Positions 34,311-43,632 of a stretch of 64,000 nucleotides of DNA are shown here, piece after piece (position 1 is the first letter of the stretch; each line of letters opens with the position of its first letter). Source of the DNA: Streptomyces echinatus (GTDB lineage: Bacteria > Actinomycetota > Actinomycetes > Streptomycetales > Streptomycetaceae); NCBI RefSeq assembly GCF_014203595.1, contig NZ_JACHJK010000020.1, positions 1 through 64,000 on the forward strand, written 5' to 3'. The notes under the pieces were generated by a model. That model had not been told where the DNA came from. It searched no databases and was given only the letters and a program-made list of their open reading frames with translations. The position numbers were made by a program, and so were the translations under genes.

Positions 34311-35655
34311 CCTGAAGGACGGCCGTATCGTCATCGTCGGCGCGTCCCTGGCCGGACTGCGGGCCGCGGAGACGCTGCGCGAGGAGGGCTTCACCGGTTC
34401 ACTGACCCTGGTCGGGGACGAGCCGCACGCGCCGTACGACCGGCCACCGCTGTCCAAGCAGGTGCTCCTGGGCCAGGCGACGGCGGACACCACGGAACTG
34501 CCCATGCGCCGGGACCCGGAGGCCGAGTGGCGCCTCGGCGTACGCGCCACGGGTGTGGACCGGCTGGCGAAACGGGTGCTGCTGGAGGACGGGGAGTCGC
34601 TGCCGTACGACCGGCTGCTGATCGCCACGGGAACCCGTGCGCGGCCCTGGGGAAACCCGGACGAGGCCGCCATGGACGGAGTGTTCACCCTGCGCACCCG
34701 TGAGGACGGCGCGGGTCTCGCCGAACGCCTGGCCGCCGGACCGGAGCGGGTGCTGGTCATCGGCGCCGGCTTCACCGGCTCGGAGATCGCCTCGGCCTGC
34801 AGGGAAATGGGGCTCCAGGTGACGGTCGCCGAACGCGGCCCCGCGCCCCTGGTGGGCGCGCTCGGTGCCACCCTGTCGAAACTCGCGGCCGTCATGCAGC
34901 GCAACCACGGCGTGGACCTGCGCACCGGGGTGACGGTGACCGCCCTGACCGGGAACGGCGCCTTCACCGGCGCACAGCTGTCGGACGGCAGCCGCGTCCC
35001 TGCCGACGTGTGCGTCGTGGCGCTGGGCGCCGTCCGCAACGTCGAGTGGCTGGCTGACTCCGGGCTGGCGGTGGGCCCCCGCGGGATCGCCTGCGACGCC
35101 GGGTGCCGCGCCTTCGACATGTACGGGATCGTCACCGACGACATCTACGTGGCCGGCGACGTCTCCCGCTTCCCCCACCCGCTGTTCGGCTACCAGATGC
35201 TCTCCCTGGAGCACTGGGGCAACGCGGTGGAACAGGCCGAGGTGGCGGCCCACAACATGGTCAGCCCGGGAGCGCTGCGGCGCCCGCACCTGGCCGTGCC
35301 GACGTTCTGGTCGACCCAGTTCGGGCTCAACATCAAGTCGGTCGGCGTACCCACCTACTCCGACTACATCGTCATCGCCCAGGGCTCACTCGAGGCGCGC
35401 CGGCTGGCGATGGTCTACGGCTACAAGGGCCGGGTCACCGCCGCGGTCACCGTCGACATGTCCAGATCGCTCGACTACTACAAGCACCTGATCGAGACGG
35501 CCGCACCGTTCCCGCCCCCGCCCGGCGCGGCGGACCGCGCGATCGCAGCCGACATCACGATCCCCTCCGCCGTACCCGATCCCTCGGTGCTGTCGCACGG
35601 TCCGACCGTCGCGCTCACCGGTCACCTTCCCGACCGCCGGCTGACGGTGGTGTGA
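34300..35655 (+). CDS. FAD-dependent NAD(P)H-ferredoxin reductase
   Basis: A 451-residue reductase of the putidaredoxin-reductase/rubredoxin-reductase type. FAD motif IVIVGASLAGLRAAETL, PYDRPPLSKQVL, second dinucleotide motif VLVIGAGFTGSEIASACREMG, and YVAGDVSRFP with the C-terminal EHWGNAVEQAEVAAHNM. It passes electrons from NAD(P)H via FAD to the overlapping ferredoxin. Starts with GTG inside the end of the ferredoxin gene, a sign of coupled translation. The C-terminal tail after YYKHLIE is longer than usual and Pro-rich. Confidence 0.9.
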   Translation: MPDDLKDGRIVIVGASLAGLRAAETLREEGFTGSLTLVGDEPHAPYDRPPLSKQVLLGQATADTTELPMRRDPEAEWRLGVRATGVDRLAKRVLLEDGESLPYDRLLIATGTRARPWGNPDEAAMDGVFTLRTREDGAGLAERLAAGPERVLVIGAGFTGSEIASACREMGLQVTVAERGPAPLVGALGATLSKLAAVMQRNHGVDLRTGVTVTALTGNGAFTGAQLSDGSRVPADVCVVALGAVRNVEWLADSGLAVGPRGIACDAGCRAFDMYGIVTDDIYVAGDVSRFPHPLFGYQMLSLEHWGNAVEQAEVAAHNMVSPGALRRPHLAVPTFWSTQFGLNIKSVGVPTYSDYIVIAQGSLEARRLAMVYGYKGRVTAAVTVDMSRSLDYYKHLIETAAPFPPPPGAADRAIAADITIPSAVPDPSVLSHGPTVALTGHLPDRRLTVV

Positions 35656-35697
35656 CCACCGGCCGACCCATCTCCTGCCCCACCGCGAGGAGCCGTC

Positions 35698-36882
35698 ATG
35701 GACTCGGAGACCCTGCTGGCCCGGATCAGCGACTACGCCAGCCGCCCCAACCCCTACCCGCTGTACGCCGAACTCCGCGAGGCCGGTCCCGTGGTGTGGC
35801 AGGCGGGCGGCAACTGCCTGATCGGCGGCTACCACCACATCGCCGCCCTGCTCCATGACCCACGCATGAGTGCCGACCCCCGCACCCGGGGCGAGGAGAC
35901 CCAAAAGCCTCCGTTCCTGCGGCTCGACGACCCCGAGCACCACCGGCTGCGCACGCTGGCCATGCGGCCCTTCGGGCCGCCGCACACGCCCGGCAGGGTC
36001 GACAGCATGCGCGGCGAGATCGACCGGATCACCAAGGAATTGCTGGAGCCCTTCGAGACGGGCGGGCAGATCGACATCGTCGACGACTTCGCCTACCCGC
36101 TTCCCGTCACCGTGATCTGCCGCCTGCTCGGTGTGCCGCGCGAGGACGAGCCGCTGTTCCGGGGATGGTCCGACGCGCTCGTCGCAGCCGCTGACCTCAA
36201 GCCCGACCAGGACTCGACGGACACCCGCAAGGCGGGCGACCAGGCGCGGATCGAGATGGGCGGCTATCTGGTGAACCTGGCCGAACAGCGCCGCGGCCAG
36301 CCGAGCGGCGACCTGCTCTCCGCCCTCGTCAACGAGCCCGATCCCGCCCTGCGGCTCACCCGGGAGGAACTCGCCGAGACGGCCGTGCTGCTCCTCATCG
36401 CCGGACACGAGACCACGGTCAACCTCATCACCAACGGCGTGCTCACCCTCCTGCGCCAGCCCGAGCAGCAGGACCTCCTGCGGCGGGAACCCGAACTGCT
36501 GCCGCGGGCCGTGGAGGAGCTGCTGCGCTACGAACCACCGGTTCACATGCGCGAGCGCATCCCGCACTCCGACATCGACGTCGCCGGCACGCGCATCCCC
36601 GCGGGCACCTCCGTCATCCTGGTGCTCGGCGCGGGCAACCGTGACCCCAGGCGGTTCCAGGACCCCGACCGGTTCGACCCCACCCGCACTGACACCCAGC
36701 ACTTGGGATTCGGCAGCGGTATCCACTTCTGCTACGGGGCGCCGCTCGCCCGCCTCGAGGCCTACACCGCCCTCGGTGCGCTGCTCCCCCGCCTCGCCGA
36801 GGCCCGCCTGGTCCAGGACCCGCCCCCCTACCGGCAGAACGCCATGCTCCGCGGCCCCCGCCACCTGCCCGTCCAGCTCTGA
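35698..36882 (+). CDS. Cytochrome P450
   Basis: A 394-residue soluble P450. The I-helix oxygen-binding AGHETTVNL, the ExxR motif in VEELLRYEPPVHM and the haem-binding loop LGFGSGIHFCYGAPLARLE with the Cys ligand are all present. The ferredoxin and reductase genes directly upstream make a complete monooxygenase set. The substrate cannot be predicted, and no biosynthetic partner genes lie nearby. It probably hydroxylates a small hydrophobic compound. Confidence 0.93.
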   Translation: MDSETLLARISDYASRPNPYPLYAELREAGPVVWQAGGNCLIGGYHHIAALLHDPRMSADPRTRGEETQKPPFLRLDDPEHHRLRTLAMRPFGPPHTPGRVDSMRGEIDRITKELLEPFETGGQIDIVDDFAYPLPVTVICRLLGVPREDEPLFRGWSDALVAAADLKPDQDSTDTRKAGDQARIEMGGYLVNLAEQRRGQPSGDLLSALVNEPDPALRLTREELAETAVLLLIAGHETTVNLITNGVLTLLRQPEQQDLLRREPELLPRAVEELLRYEPPVHMRERIPHSDIDVAGTRIPAGTSVILVLGAGNRDPRRFQDPDRFDPTRTDTQHLGFGSGIHFCYGAPLARLEAYTALGALLPRLAEARLVQDPPPYRQNAMLRGPRHLPVQL

Positions 36883-37035
36883 AATCCCGGCCGGGGCGGA
36901 GACGCCGGGCGAGGGGGCTGGAAGGGCGTGCGCGGGTCGGGGCCATCCGCTTCGGCCCGCACCGGCACCGGCGTCGCAAAGACAGGACCTGCCAAACGCG
37001 CTGCGCAGCCGGAAGAGAGCCGCTCCGGCGCCGGG

Positions 37036-37066
37036 TTGACCCTCGACCTGGTGCAGGGCCCAGAGT
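37036..37066 (+). promoter_or_regulatory. MerR-type promoter with 19-bp spacing
   Basis: TTGACC at 37036-37041 and CAGAGT at 37061-37066 are separated by 19 bp, the unusual spacing of MerR-controlled promoters. CCCT/AGGG half sites face each other across the spacer. The regulator's ATG follows 20 bp after the -10, so the gene is probably autoregulated. Confidence 0.6.
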
Positions 37067-37085
37067 GCTGGGTGTGGAGAACGAC

Positions 37086-38153
37086 ATGCGCAGCATCGGG
37101 GAGATGGCCCGCGACAGCCGCCTGGGCGTGAGCGCCCTGCGGTTCTACGACCGGGCCGGTGTGCTGGTCCCGGCCTGGGTGGATCCGGTGACCGGTTATC
37201 GCTGGTACGAACCCGAGCAGCTCGAAGAGGCGCGGCTGCTGTTCCGCCTGCGCCGGGCCGGGATGCCGCTGGCGGACATCCGGCTGGTGCTGGCCAGCTG
37301 GTCCGGCGCGGACACCGATCTGGTCCGGAAGCTGCTCAAGGCGCACCTGGGCCGCCTCGAACAGGGACTGTCCGACGCCCGCAGCGAGTTCTCCGCGCTC
37401 CGAGCACTACTCGATCAACGGGAGAACGTCATGACCTCGCTCCGCATCGCCACCGTCCGGCTGTCCAGCCCCGCGCCCGAGCTGGCCGCCGCGCTGGACA
37501 CGGTCCGCTTCGCGGTGAGCACCGACCCCGAGCTGCCAATGCTCGGCGGGGTCCTGTTCGACATCGAGGGCGCCAGCCTGCACGCCGTGGCCACCGACCG
37601 GTACCGCATGGCTGTCGCGCAGGCCGGTATCGAAGGGCACGACGGGGACCGAGTGCAGGTCATCGTGCCCACCGCGCTCGCCGACGCGATGCGGGCGCTC
37701 CTGGACGGCGAGGGACCCGTGCGGCTCTCCGTCGACGGTGACCGGGTGACACTCGAGGCCGCGGACAGGCAGGCCGCCGGCCGGTGCCTCGACCACGACT
37801 TCCCCGACTACCGCCGTCTCCTCCCCCAGGCCGGGGGGCGCCGCGCCGTCGTCGAGGTGGCGGCCCTCCGGAAGGCTCTGGAGTCCGGTCCTGTCCGTGC
37901 CGGGGAGGCCGGAGCGCCCGACCTCAGCGTGCTCAGGGTGGAGGACGGCGACACCGTGACCGTCTGCGCCGACGGTGACGAAGACCCCAACCGCATCGCC
38001 GTCAACCGTGAGTTCCTGCTGGACGCGCTGGCAGCCGGGGCCCGGGACCGACTCATTCTGGAGCTCGGCAACCCCACAGCGCCGATCGGGATCCGCCGGC
38101 TCGACGACGAGGACGCCTTCTCGATCCTGATGCCGTTCAAGCTGGAGGACTGA
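37086..38153 (+). CDS. MerR family regulator fused to a sliding-clamp (DnaN)-like domain
   Basis: A 355-residue protein. Residues about 1-110 are a MerR HTH and dimerisation helix (SIGEMARDSRLGVSALRFYD, GYRWYEPEQLEEARLLFRL). From about 120 the sequence resembles DNA polymerase III beta: LDTVRFAVSTDPELPMLGG, LHAVATDRYRMAVAQ, FPDYRRLLPQ, NREFLLDAL and a final ILMPFKLED like the DnaN C-terminus. The clamp part is about 230 residues, shorter than a full 370-residue clamp. This domain is more likely a dimer or ligand/DNA interface than a processivity clamp. GTGGAG precedes the ATG by six bases; the promoter is MerR type. Confidence 0.78.
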   Translation: MRSIGEMARDSRLGVSALRFYDRAGVLVPAWVDPVTGYRWYEPEQLEEARLLFRLRRAGMPLADIRLVLASWSGADTDLVRKLLKAHLGRLEQGLSDARSEFSALRALLDQRENVMTSLRIATVRLSSPAPELAAALDTVRFAVSTDPELPMLGGVLFDIEGASLHAVATDRYRMAVAQAGIEGHDGDRVQVIVPTALADAMRALLDGEGPVRLSVDGDRVTLEAADRQAAGRCLDHDFPDYRRLLPQAGGRRAVVEVAALRKALESGPVRAGEAGAPDLSVLRVEDGDTVTVCADGDEDPNRIAVNREFLLDALAAGARDRLILELGNPTAPIGIRRLDDEDAFSILMPFKLED

Positions 38154-38577
38154 CCACGCATTCACCCTGATCCGGCCCGCCCAGACCCGTCGCACGCGGC
38201 CGGATCGGGGTGCTGGGGCACTCATCGACGGCGGCGGATGTGCTCGGGGTGGGCACGGCGCCGTCGCCCATGCATGCCTGGTTGGGCCCCCACTCGCGGC
38301 GCGGCGTGAGGACGGCTGCACTTCTGGCAGCTCGCTGCGGCGGACAGCGGTCCCGGCGGGCGACACGGTACGCATCTCACGGTCCACGCGCGTACGGTCC
38401 TCTCCTCCTCATCGGCGCGATGTGCGACCTCTCCGACGCCCTCGGCCGAAGGTGTCACCGGCACCACCCTCGATCCGGTGTCCAGGCCCAGGGACGCCGG
38501 CCCGGGCCGGCGGCAGGATTCATGACGTCGGCGCACGGACCGACGCGGAACCCACCCACGGACTCGGGGGAACTCCC
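38154..38577. other. Intergenic region, nothing recognised
   Basis: A 424-bp stretch between the MerR-clamp gene and the membrane protein gene. Forward and reverse short frames lack homology and consistent codon bias. It should contain the membrane protein's promoter. Confidence 0.35.
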
Positions 38578-39231
38578 ATGAACGAAAGCTTCGCCAGGCG
38601 CCTGACGGGCGTCGCCGGCATCGTCACCGCTGTCGCCCTCATCGTCGAAGTCCCGTTGTACTTCGTCTACTCGGGCCCGCCGCCGGACGCCAACGTCCTG
38701 AGCAGGCTGCTGCTGGGCATCGTCGGCCTCACCGGCCTGGCCGTGTTCGTGACCGCGTTCCGGGAACTGGTCAGGCGCACACGTCCCGACTACGAGTGGG
38801 CCGGCTCGCTGGCCTTCGCCGTCGGCCTGGTCTACTCGGCGATCGCCCTGGTCTCCACCGGGCTGGAGGCCGGTACGGTGATCGCCGTCGACCGCCCGAT
38901 CGATCCGACGATCACGGTCAGCGGCACCTACATCCTCTACGGCTCGATCTCCCGGCTGCTGCTGGCGCTGTTCCTGGCCACACTGGGCCACGTCGTCTCG
39001 CGCACGGACCTGCTGCCCCGCTGGGTCGGCCGGTCCGCGTACATCCTGGCCGGCTGCAATCTGGCGTTCGTGCCGTCCTTGTTCTTCGGCAACACCCCGA
39101 GCCATTTCTACGCGGCCAACGGCTGGGGCACCACCGCGCTCATGGGGGCCCTGCTCAGCTACTGGCTGCTGGCCGTCGGCATCTCCACGTACCGCAGCTC
39201 CTCCCGCCACCATCTCTCGATGGACGCGTAG
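38578..39231 (+). CDS. Multi-pass membrane protein (DUF4386-like), function unknown
   Basis: A 217-residue protein with six or seven hydrophobic helices, for example GIVTAVALIVEVPLYFVYSG, LLLGIVGLTGLAVFVTAF and LAFAVGLVYSAIALVSTGLE. The layout resembles DUF4386 family membrane proteins but the match is loose. The ATG follows GGGGGAACTCCC. It stands alone; no partner genes suggest a role. Confidence 0.65.
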   Translation: MNESFARRLTGVAGIVTAVALIVEVPLYFVYSGPPPDANVLSRLLLGIVGLTGLAVFVTAFRELVRRTRPDYEWAGSLAFAVGLVYSAIALVSTGLEAGTVIAVDRPIDPTITVSGTYILYGSISRLLLALFLATLGHVVSRTDLLPRWVGRSAYILAGCNLAFVPSLFFGNTPSHFYAANGWGTTALMGALLSYWLLAVGISTYRSSSRHHLSMDA

Positions 39232-39464
39232 CGATCGGGATCCCGACGCGCAGTGGGCATACGAGCGTATCGGAACCCTGGAGGCCCCACCGACGCCGAT
39301 CGCCCTCGTCGCAGAACCACACCTGAGGCCAGATGCGGTGACCCCATTCGAACGCAGCGGCGCGCGCTACGAACGACTGTGCAGGTGATCTGTATCGTCC
39401 CGGCGTAAGGCACCTGGTAGTTCACCTGACCTGCAGCGCACTGGCCCGAGCGGAGGAGAATGCG

Positions 39465-41435
39465 ATGGCCGATCCCAGGCACGGAGCCACGCCGGGCAGT
39501 GGACTGGGATCGGGGGCGCCGGAAGGTCATGGCCCGAGCGCACACGACACGGTGCGTCTCGCGCTGGTCATCGGCGCTCTCGGCGTGGTCTTCGGCGACA
39601 TCGGCACCAGCCCGATCTACACCCTCCAGACCGTGTTCGACCCGAGCGACCCGCACCCCGTCCCGGTCGGCACCCAGAACGTGTACGGCGTGGTGTCGCT
39701 CGTGTTCTGGTCAGTGATGATCATCGTGACGGTCACCTATGTGCTGCTGGCGATGCGCGCCGACAACGACGGCGAAGGCGGCATCATGGCGCTGATCACC
39801 CTCGTACGGCGGTGGGGCTCGCAGCGGAGCCGGCGGACCACGGCCGTACTGACCGCGCTGGGCGTCTTCGGCGCTTCGCTGTTCTTCGGCGACAGCATGA
39901 TCACCCCGGCGATCTCGGTGCTCTCCGCCGTCGAGGGGCTCAAGGTCGTCCAGCCCTCTCTGGAGAGCGCGGTCGTCCCCATCACCGCGGTGATCATCGT
40001 CCTGCTGTTCCTCGTGCAGCGCAGAGGAACCGCGGCGGTGGGCCGGTTGTTCGGGCCGGTCATGGTCGCCTGGTTCGTGGCCATCGGAGCGTGCGGCGTG
40101 GCCGGCATCGTCGGCCATCCGGCGATCCTCAGGGCGCTGTCGCCCACGTACGCCCTGGGTTTCCTGACCGGTCATTTCGGCACCGCCTTCTTCGCCCTGG
40201 CCGCGGTCGTGCTCTCGGTCACCGGCGCGGAAGCGCTGTACGCGGACATGGGGCACTTCGGCCGCAGGGCCATCACGCGCGGCTGGATGCTCCTCGTCCT
40301 GCCGGCGTGCGTTCTGAGCTACTTCGGTCAGGGCGCGCTGATCCTCGGCGACCCGCACCACATCAGCAGCCCCTTCTTCCTGCTCGTCCCCCACTGGGGC
40401 AGATGGCCGATGGTCCTGCTGGCCACGGCGGCCACGGTGATCGCCTCCCAGGCCGTGATCACCGGCGCCTACTCGGTCACCTCCCAGGCCGCCCAGCTCG
40501 GATATCTGCCGAGACTGCGGATCGCGCACACCTCCGAATCCACCATCGGCCAGATCTACGTCCCCTGGATCAACTGGCTGCTGATGGTCTCGGTCCTCAC
40601 CCTGGTCTTCGCCTTCCGCAGCTCCACGGCTCTGGCCTTCGCGTTCGGCATGGCGGTCACCGGCACCATCACCATCACCACCTTGCTGTTCTTCTATGTC
40701 GCCCGTGCGAAATGGGGCACCCCCAAGTGGCTGATCGTCATCGGCGCGACCGTGCTGCTCTTCGTGGACCTGCTCTTCGTGGCGGCCAACCTCACGAAAT
40801 TCGTCCACGGCGCGTGGCTGCCGCTGCTGATCGGCCTGACCGCGTTCACCGTCATGACCACCTGGCAGCGCGGCCGCGAACTCGTCACCGCCGAACGAGT
40901 ACGCCAGGAGGGCCCGCTGCCCGAGTTCATCGATCGTCTGCGCAGTGGCGAGGTGTCGACGCTGCGGGCCCCCGGGACAGCCGTCTTCCTCAACCGCGGC
41001 AAGCAGACCACGCCCCTGGCGATGCGGGCCAATGTCGAGCACAACCATGTGCGTCACGACCAGGTCGTGATCCTCGCCCTCAAGACCGAGCCGGTGCCCC
41101 GCGTCCCGGCCGACCGGCGGATCGTCGTCGACGACCTCGGCTACGCCGACGACGGGATCATTCACGTCACCGCCCGGTTCGGCTACATGGAGACTCCGGA
41201 CGTACCCAGCACCCTGGCCATGCTCGAACCGGCCCGGGCCGAGGGGCCCTTGCGGCTCGACCAGGCGTCCTACTTCCTGTCGAAGATCGAACTACGGCGG
41301 GGAAAGGCACCGACGATGGCGCCCTGGCGCAAACGACTGTTCATCGCCACCTCGTACATCACCGCGGACGCCGCCGAGTACTTCGGTCTCCCTCGTGACC
41401 GCACGGTCATCATGGGCTCGCACATCGAGGTGTAG
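39465..41435 (+). CDS. kup: Kup/HAK family potassium uptake transporter
   Basis: A 656-residue K+ transporter of normal length. The first helix motif GALGVVFGDIGTSPIYTLQT and the GASLFFGDSMITPAISVLSA segment are Kup signatures. About 12 membrane helices are followed by a C-terminal cytoplasmic domain ending in YFGLPRDRTVIMGSHIEV. The family imports K+, probably with H+. A GGAGGAG site lies six bases before the ATG. It has no adjacent regulatory genes. A K+ channel gene at 46090 is the other potassium protein in this window. Confidence 0.93.
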   Translation: MADPRHGATPGSGLGSGAPEGHGPSAHDTVRLALVIGALGVVFGDIGTSPIYTLQTVFDPSDPHPVPVGTQNVYGVVSLVFWSVMIIVTVTYVLLAMRADNDGEGGIMALITLVRRWGSQRSRRTTAVLTALGVFGASLFFGDSMITPAISVLSAVEGLKVVQPSLESAVVPITAVIIVLLFLVQRRGTAAVGRLFGPVMVAWFVAIGACGVAGIVGHPAILRALSPTYALGFLTGHFGTAFFALAAVVLSVTGAEALYADMGHFGRRAITRGWMLLVLPACVLSYFGQGALILGDPHHISSPFFLLVPHWGRWPMVLLATAATVIASQAVITGAYSVTSQAAQLGYLPRLRIAHTSESTIGQIYVPWINWLLMVSVLTLVFAFRSSTALAFAFGMAVTGTITITTLLFFYVARAKWGTPKWLIVIGATVLLFVDLLFVAANLTKFVHGAWLPLLIGLTAFTVMTTWQRGRELVTAERVRQEGPLPEFIDRLRSGEVSTLRAPGTAVFLNRGKQTTPLAMRANVEHNHVRHDQVVILALKTEPVPRVPADRRIVVDDLGYADDGIIHVTARFGYMETPDVPSTLAMLEPARAEGPLRLDQASYFLSKIELRRGKAPTMAPWRKRLFIATSYITADAAEYFGLPRDRTVIMGSHIEV

Positions 41436-41600
41436 CGGCCCCTACCAGCACCTCGCCGAAGCGGATGGACAGTGACCCGCTGCGGCGAGGACGCGAGGAA
41501 CTCCCCTCGGATGGGAGCGTTGATGGGCAGCGGCACGACCAGCACTGCCTCTCCCGCGGACAGGGAATCCTCCCCAGCCCGGGGCGGCGTCGCCGGCTGG

Positions 41601-43067
41601 TCAGCGGGTGGCGTTCCCGGTGACCGGCTTCGTTTCGGCGGCCGGACGTCGTGCCGTGGCGGGCGAGCGCAGCAGGGTGGCGGCGAGGAGGAGAGCGGCG
41701 CCGACGATGCACGAGCCGATGCGGAAGGCGAACTGGTAGCCGCCCGTGAGTGCCGAGGTGGCGTCGGCCCCGTCGTCCAGCAGGGCATTGGTGTGCGAGG
41801 CGGCGAGGGTACTGAGGGCTGCCAGGCCGAAGGCGCTGCCGACCTGCTGCATGGTGTTGAACATGCCGGAGGCGACCCCCGAGTCCCGGGGCGTGGCCGC
41901 TGACATAGCGAGTGTGGCCAGCGACGGCATCGCGAGACCGAAGCCGACCCCGAGCGGCAGCAGTGCGGGCAGGACGTCCACGAGGTAACTCCCGCCTGCC
42001 GGTACGCGGCCGAGGACGGCCAGACCCGCCGTGATCAGCAAGAGCCCTGGAAGGAGTACGGCACGGGGGCCGAAGCGGGAGATCAGCCTGGGTGAGAAGC
42101 CGAGCGACAGCGCGCCGATCGCGACCGAGACCGGGAAGATGCCGAGGCCGGTGTGGACCTCGTCGAAGCCGAGCACCTTCTGCAGGTAGAGCACGCACAG
42201 GAACTGGAAGCTGAACATCCCCGCCACCATGAGGGCCTGGATGACCATCGCTCCTGAGACGTTGCGCGAGCGGAACACGCGCAGCGGCAGGAGCGGGTGA
42301 CCGGCCTTCGCCTGGCGGGTGACGAATGCGAGGAGCAGGGCGAGTGCCGCGGCGCCGAAGCCCAGCGTGTGCGCGGACGCCCAGCCGTGGCTGGTGGTCT
42401 CGACGATCGTGTAGACACCGAGCATCAGTGCGCTGGTGACCAGGATCGCGCCCGCCGCATCGACCCCCTTGCCGAGGCCGACACCGCGCTCGGACGCGAG
42501 CACGCGCCCGGCCAGCAGCGCGGCCACGAGGCCGATCGGGACGTTGACGAAGAAGATCCAGTGCCAGCTGATGCTCTGCGTCAGGACACCGCCGGCGAGG
42601 AGGCCCAACGAGCCACCGGCGGACTGGACGAAGCTGTAGACGCCGATGGCCTTGGCCCGCTCCTTCGGCTGCGGGAACAGCGCGACGACCATGCCGAGGG
42701 TGACGGCGGAGGTCACCGCGCCGCCGACGCCCTGGACGAACCGGGAGGCGAGCAGCATCGCCGAACCCTGCGACACACCGCACAGCAGCGAGGCGGTCGT
42801 GAAGATGCTCAAGCCGGTGATGAAGACGCGCTTGCGCCCGATCAGGTCGCCGAGCCGACCGGAGAGCAGCAGCAGACCACCGAAGGGGACCAGATAGATG
42901 TTGACCACCCAGGCCAGGCTCGACGAGGAGAAGCCGAGGTCCTGCTGGACGGCGGGCAGGGCCACGTTCACGATGGTCCCGTCGAGGATGACCATCAGCT
43001 GCCCGGCGCAGAGCACGGCCATTGCCGCCCAACGGGATGTCTGTGCTGATGAGACGGTTCTGGGCAC
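41601..43067 (-). CDS. MFS drug exporter (DHA2, 14-helix family)
   Basis: About 488 residues, 14 membrane helices. Motif A follows helix 2 (GRLGDLIGRKRVFITGL) and the DHA2 signature QLMVILDGTIVNVALPAVQ opens helix 1. Helix 5 motif C is SAGGSLGLLAGGVLTQ. It exports drugs with proton antiport. I prefer GTG 43067 because GGAAGGGGG lies four bases upstream; the longer ATG at 43109 would put the start inside the operator palindrome. The HxlR regulator is divergent and probably represses it. Confidence 0.88.
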   Translation of the reverse strand: MPRTVSSAQTSRWAAMAVLCAGQLMVILDGTIVNVALPAVQQDLGFSSSSLAWVVNIYLVPFGGLLLLSGRLGDLIGRKRVFITGLSIFTTASLLCGVSQGSAMLLASRFVQGVGGAVTSAVTLGMVVALFPQPKERAKAIGVYSFVQSAGGSLGLLAGGVLTQSISWHWIFFVNVPIGLVAALLAGRVLASERGVGLGKGVDAAGAILVTSALMLGVYTIVETTSHGWASAHTLGFGAAALALLLAFVTRQAKAGHPLLPLRVFRSRNVSGAMVIQALMVAGMFSFQFLCVLYLQKVLGFDEVHTGLGIFPVSVAIGALSLGFSPRLISRFGPRAVLLPGLLLITAGLAVLGRVPAGGSYLVDVLPALLPLGVGFGLAMPSLATLAMSAATPRDSGVASGMFNTMQQVGSAFGLAALSTLAASHTNALLDDGADATSALTGGYQFAFRIGSCIVGAALLLAATLLRSPATARRPAAETKPVTGNATR

Positions 43068-43095
43068 GAGGCCCCCTTCCAATGGTGCACGACTT

Positions 43096-43119
43096 GTTAC
43101 AGCCGTCATCTTCTGTAAC
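43096..43119. promoter_or_regulatory. HxlR operator, perfect dyad
   Basis: GTTACAG-N10-CTGTAAC is a perfect 7-bp inverted repeat, placed 29 bp before the exporter GTG and 29 bp before the HxlR GTG. It is well placed to control both genes. Confidence 0.7.
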
Positions 43120-43148
43120 CATGACGCGCGACGGAAGGAGGCACTTTC

Positions 43149-43538
43149 GTGTCACGCAGTCACACCGATGTGTCCGACCAGGTCAGCAACGAGGCGTGCC
43201 CGCTCACCGAGGTCCTCGACCGTGTCGCGGGAAAGTGGAGCATCGGAATCCTTGTCGCCGCCGCGCACGGGCCGGTCCGGTTCACCGAGTTGGAACGCGC
43301 CATCACGGGCATCAGCCGACGCATGCTCACCCTGAACCTGCGCAAGCTGGAACGCGACGGCCTGCTCATCCGGACCGTCTACCCCACGGTGCCGCCCAAG
43401 GTGGAATACAGCCTCACGCCCATGGCCCGCGAACTCCACGCGACCCTCGCCGGGCTCGTCGGCTGGGCGGAACGCCACCGAGCCGACATCACCGCTGCCC
43501 GCGCCACCTACGACGCCGCCACCACATCGGCTCCCTGA
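43149..43538 (+). CDS. HxlR family transcriptional regulator
   Basis: A 129-residue winged-HTH protein. The family marks are a Cys near the start (SNEACPLTEVLDRVAGKWSI), GPVRFTELERAITGISRRML and KLERDGLLIRTVY, with VEYSLTPMARELHATLAG after it. HxlR proteins sense aldehydes, diamides or drugs, sometimes through that Cys. A GGAGG site is seven bases before GTG 43149. It is divergent from the DHA2 exporter and shares the palindrome at 43096, so it is probably the exporter's repressor. Confidence 0.88.
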   Translation: MSRSHTDVSDQVSNEACPLTEVLDRVAGKWSIGILVAAAHGPVRFTELERAITGISRRMLTLNLRKLERDGLLIRTVYPTVPPKVEYSLTPMARELHATLAGLVGWAERHRADITAARATYDAATTSAP

Positions 43539-43632
43539 CGCCTGGAACTCCGGCGACCGCTGGAGTCCAGCCGACTGTCGTGCGGCGACACACATGCTGT
43601 CCGCTGCGAGGCGATCGGCACGGGATCACGTC

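Noticed and set aside
38210..38581. Forward frame before the membrane protein
   Set aside because: No family match and uneven codon bias; the gene start at 38578 has its own ribosome site.
39380..39464. Riboswitch or c-di-AMP element before kup
   Set aside because: Repeated CAGGTGA/TCACCTG pieces can pair, but no known riboswitch core is visible.
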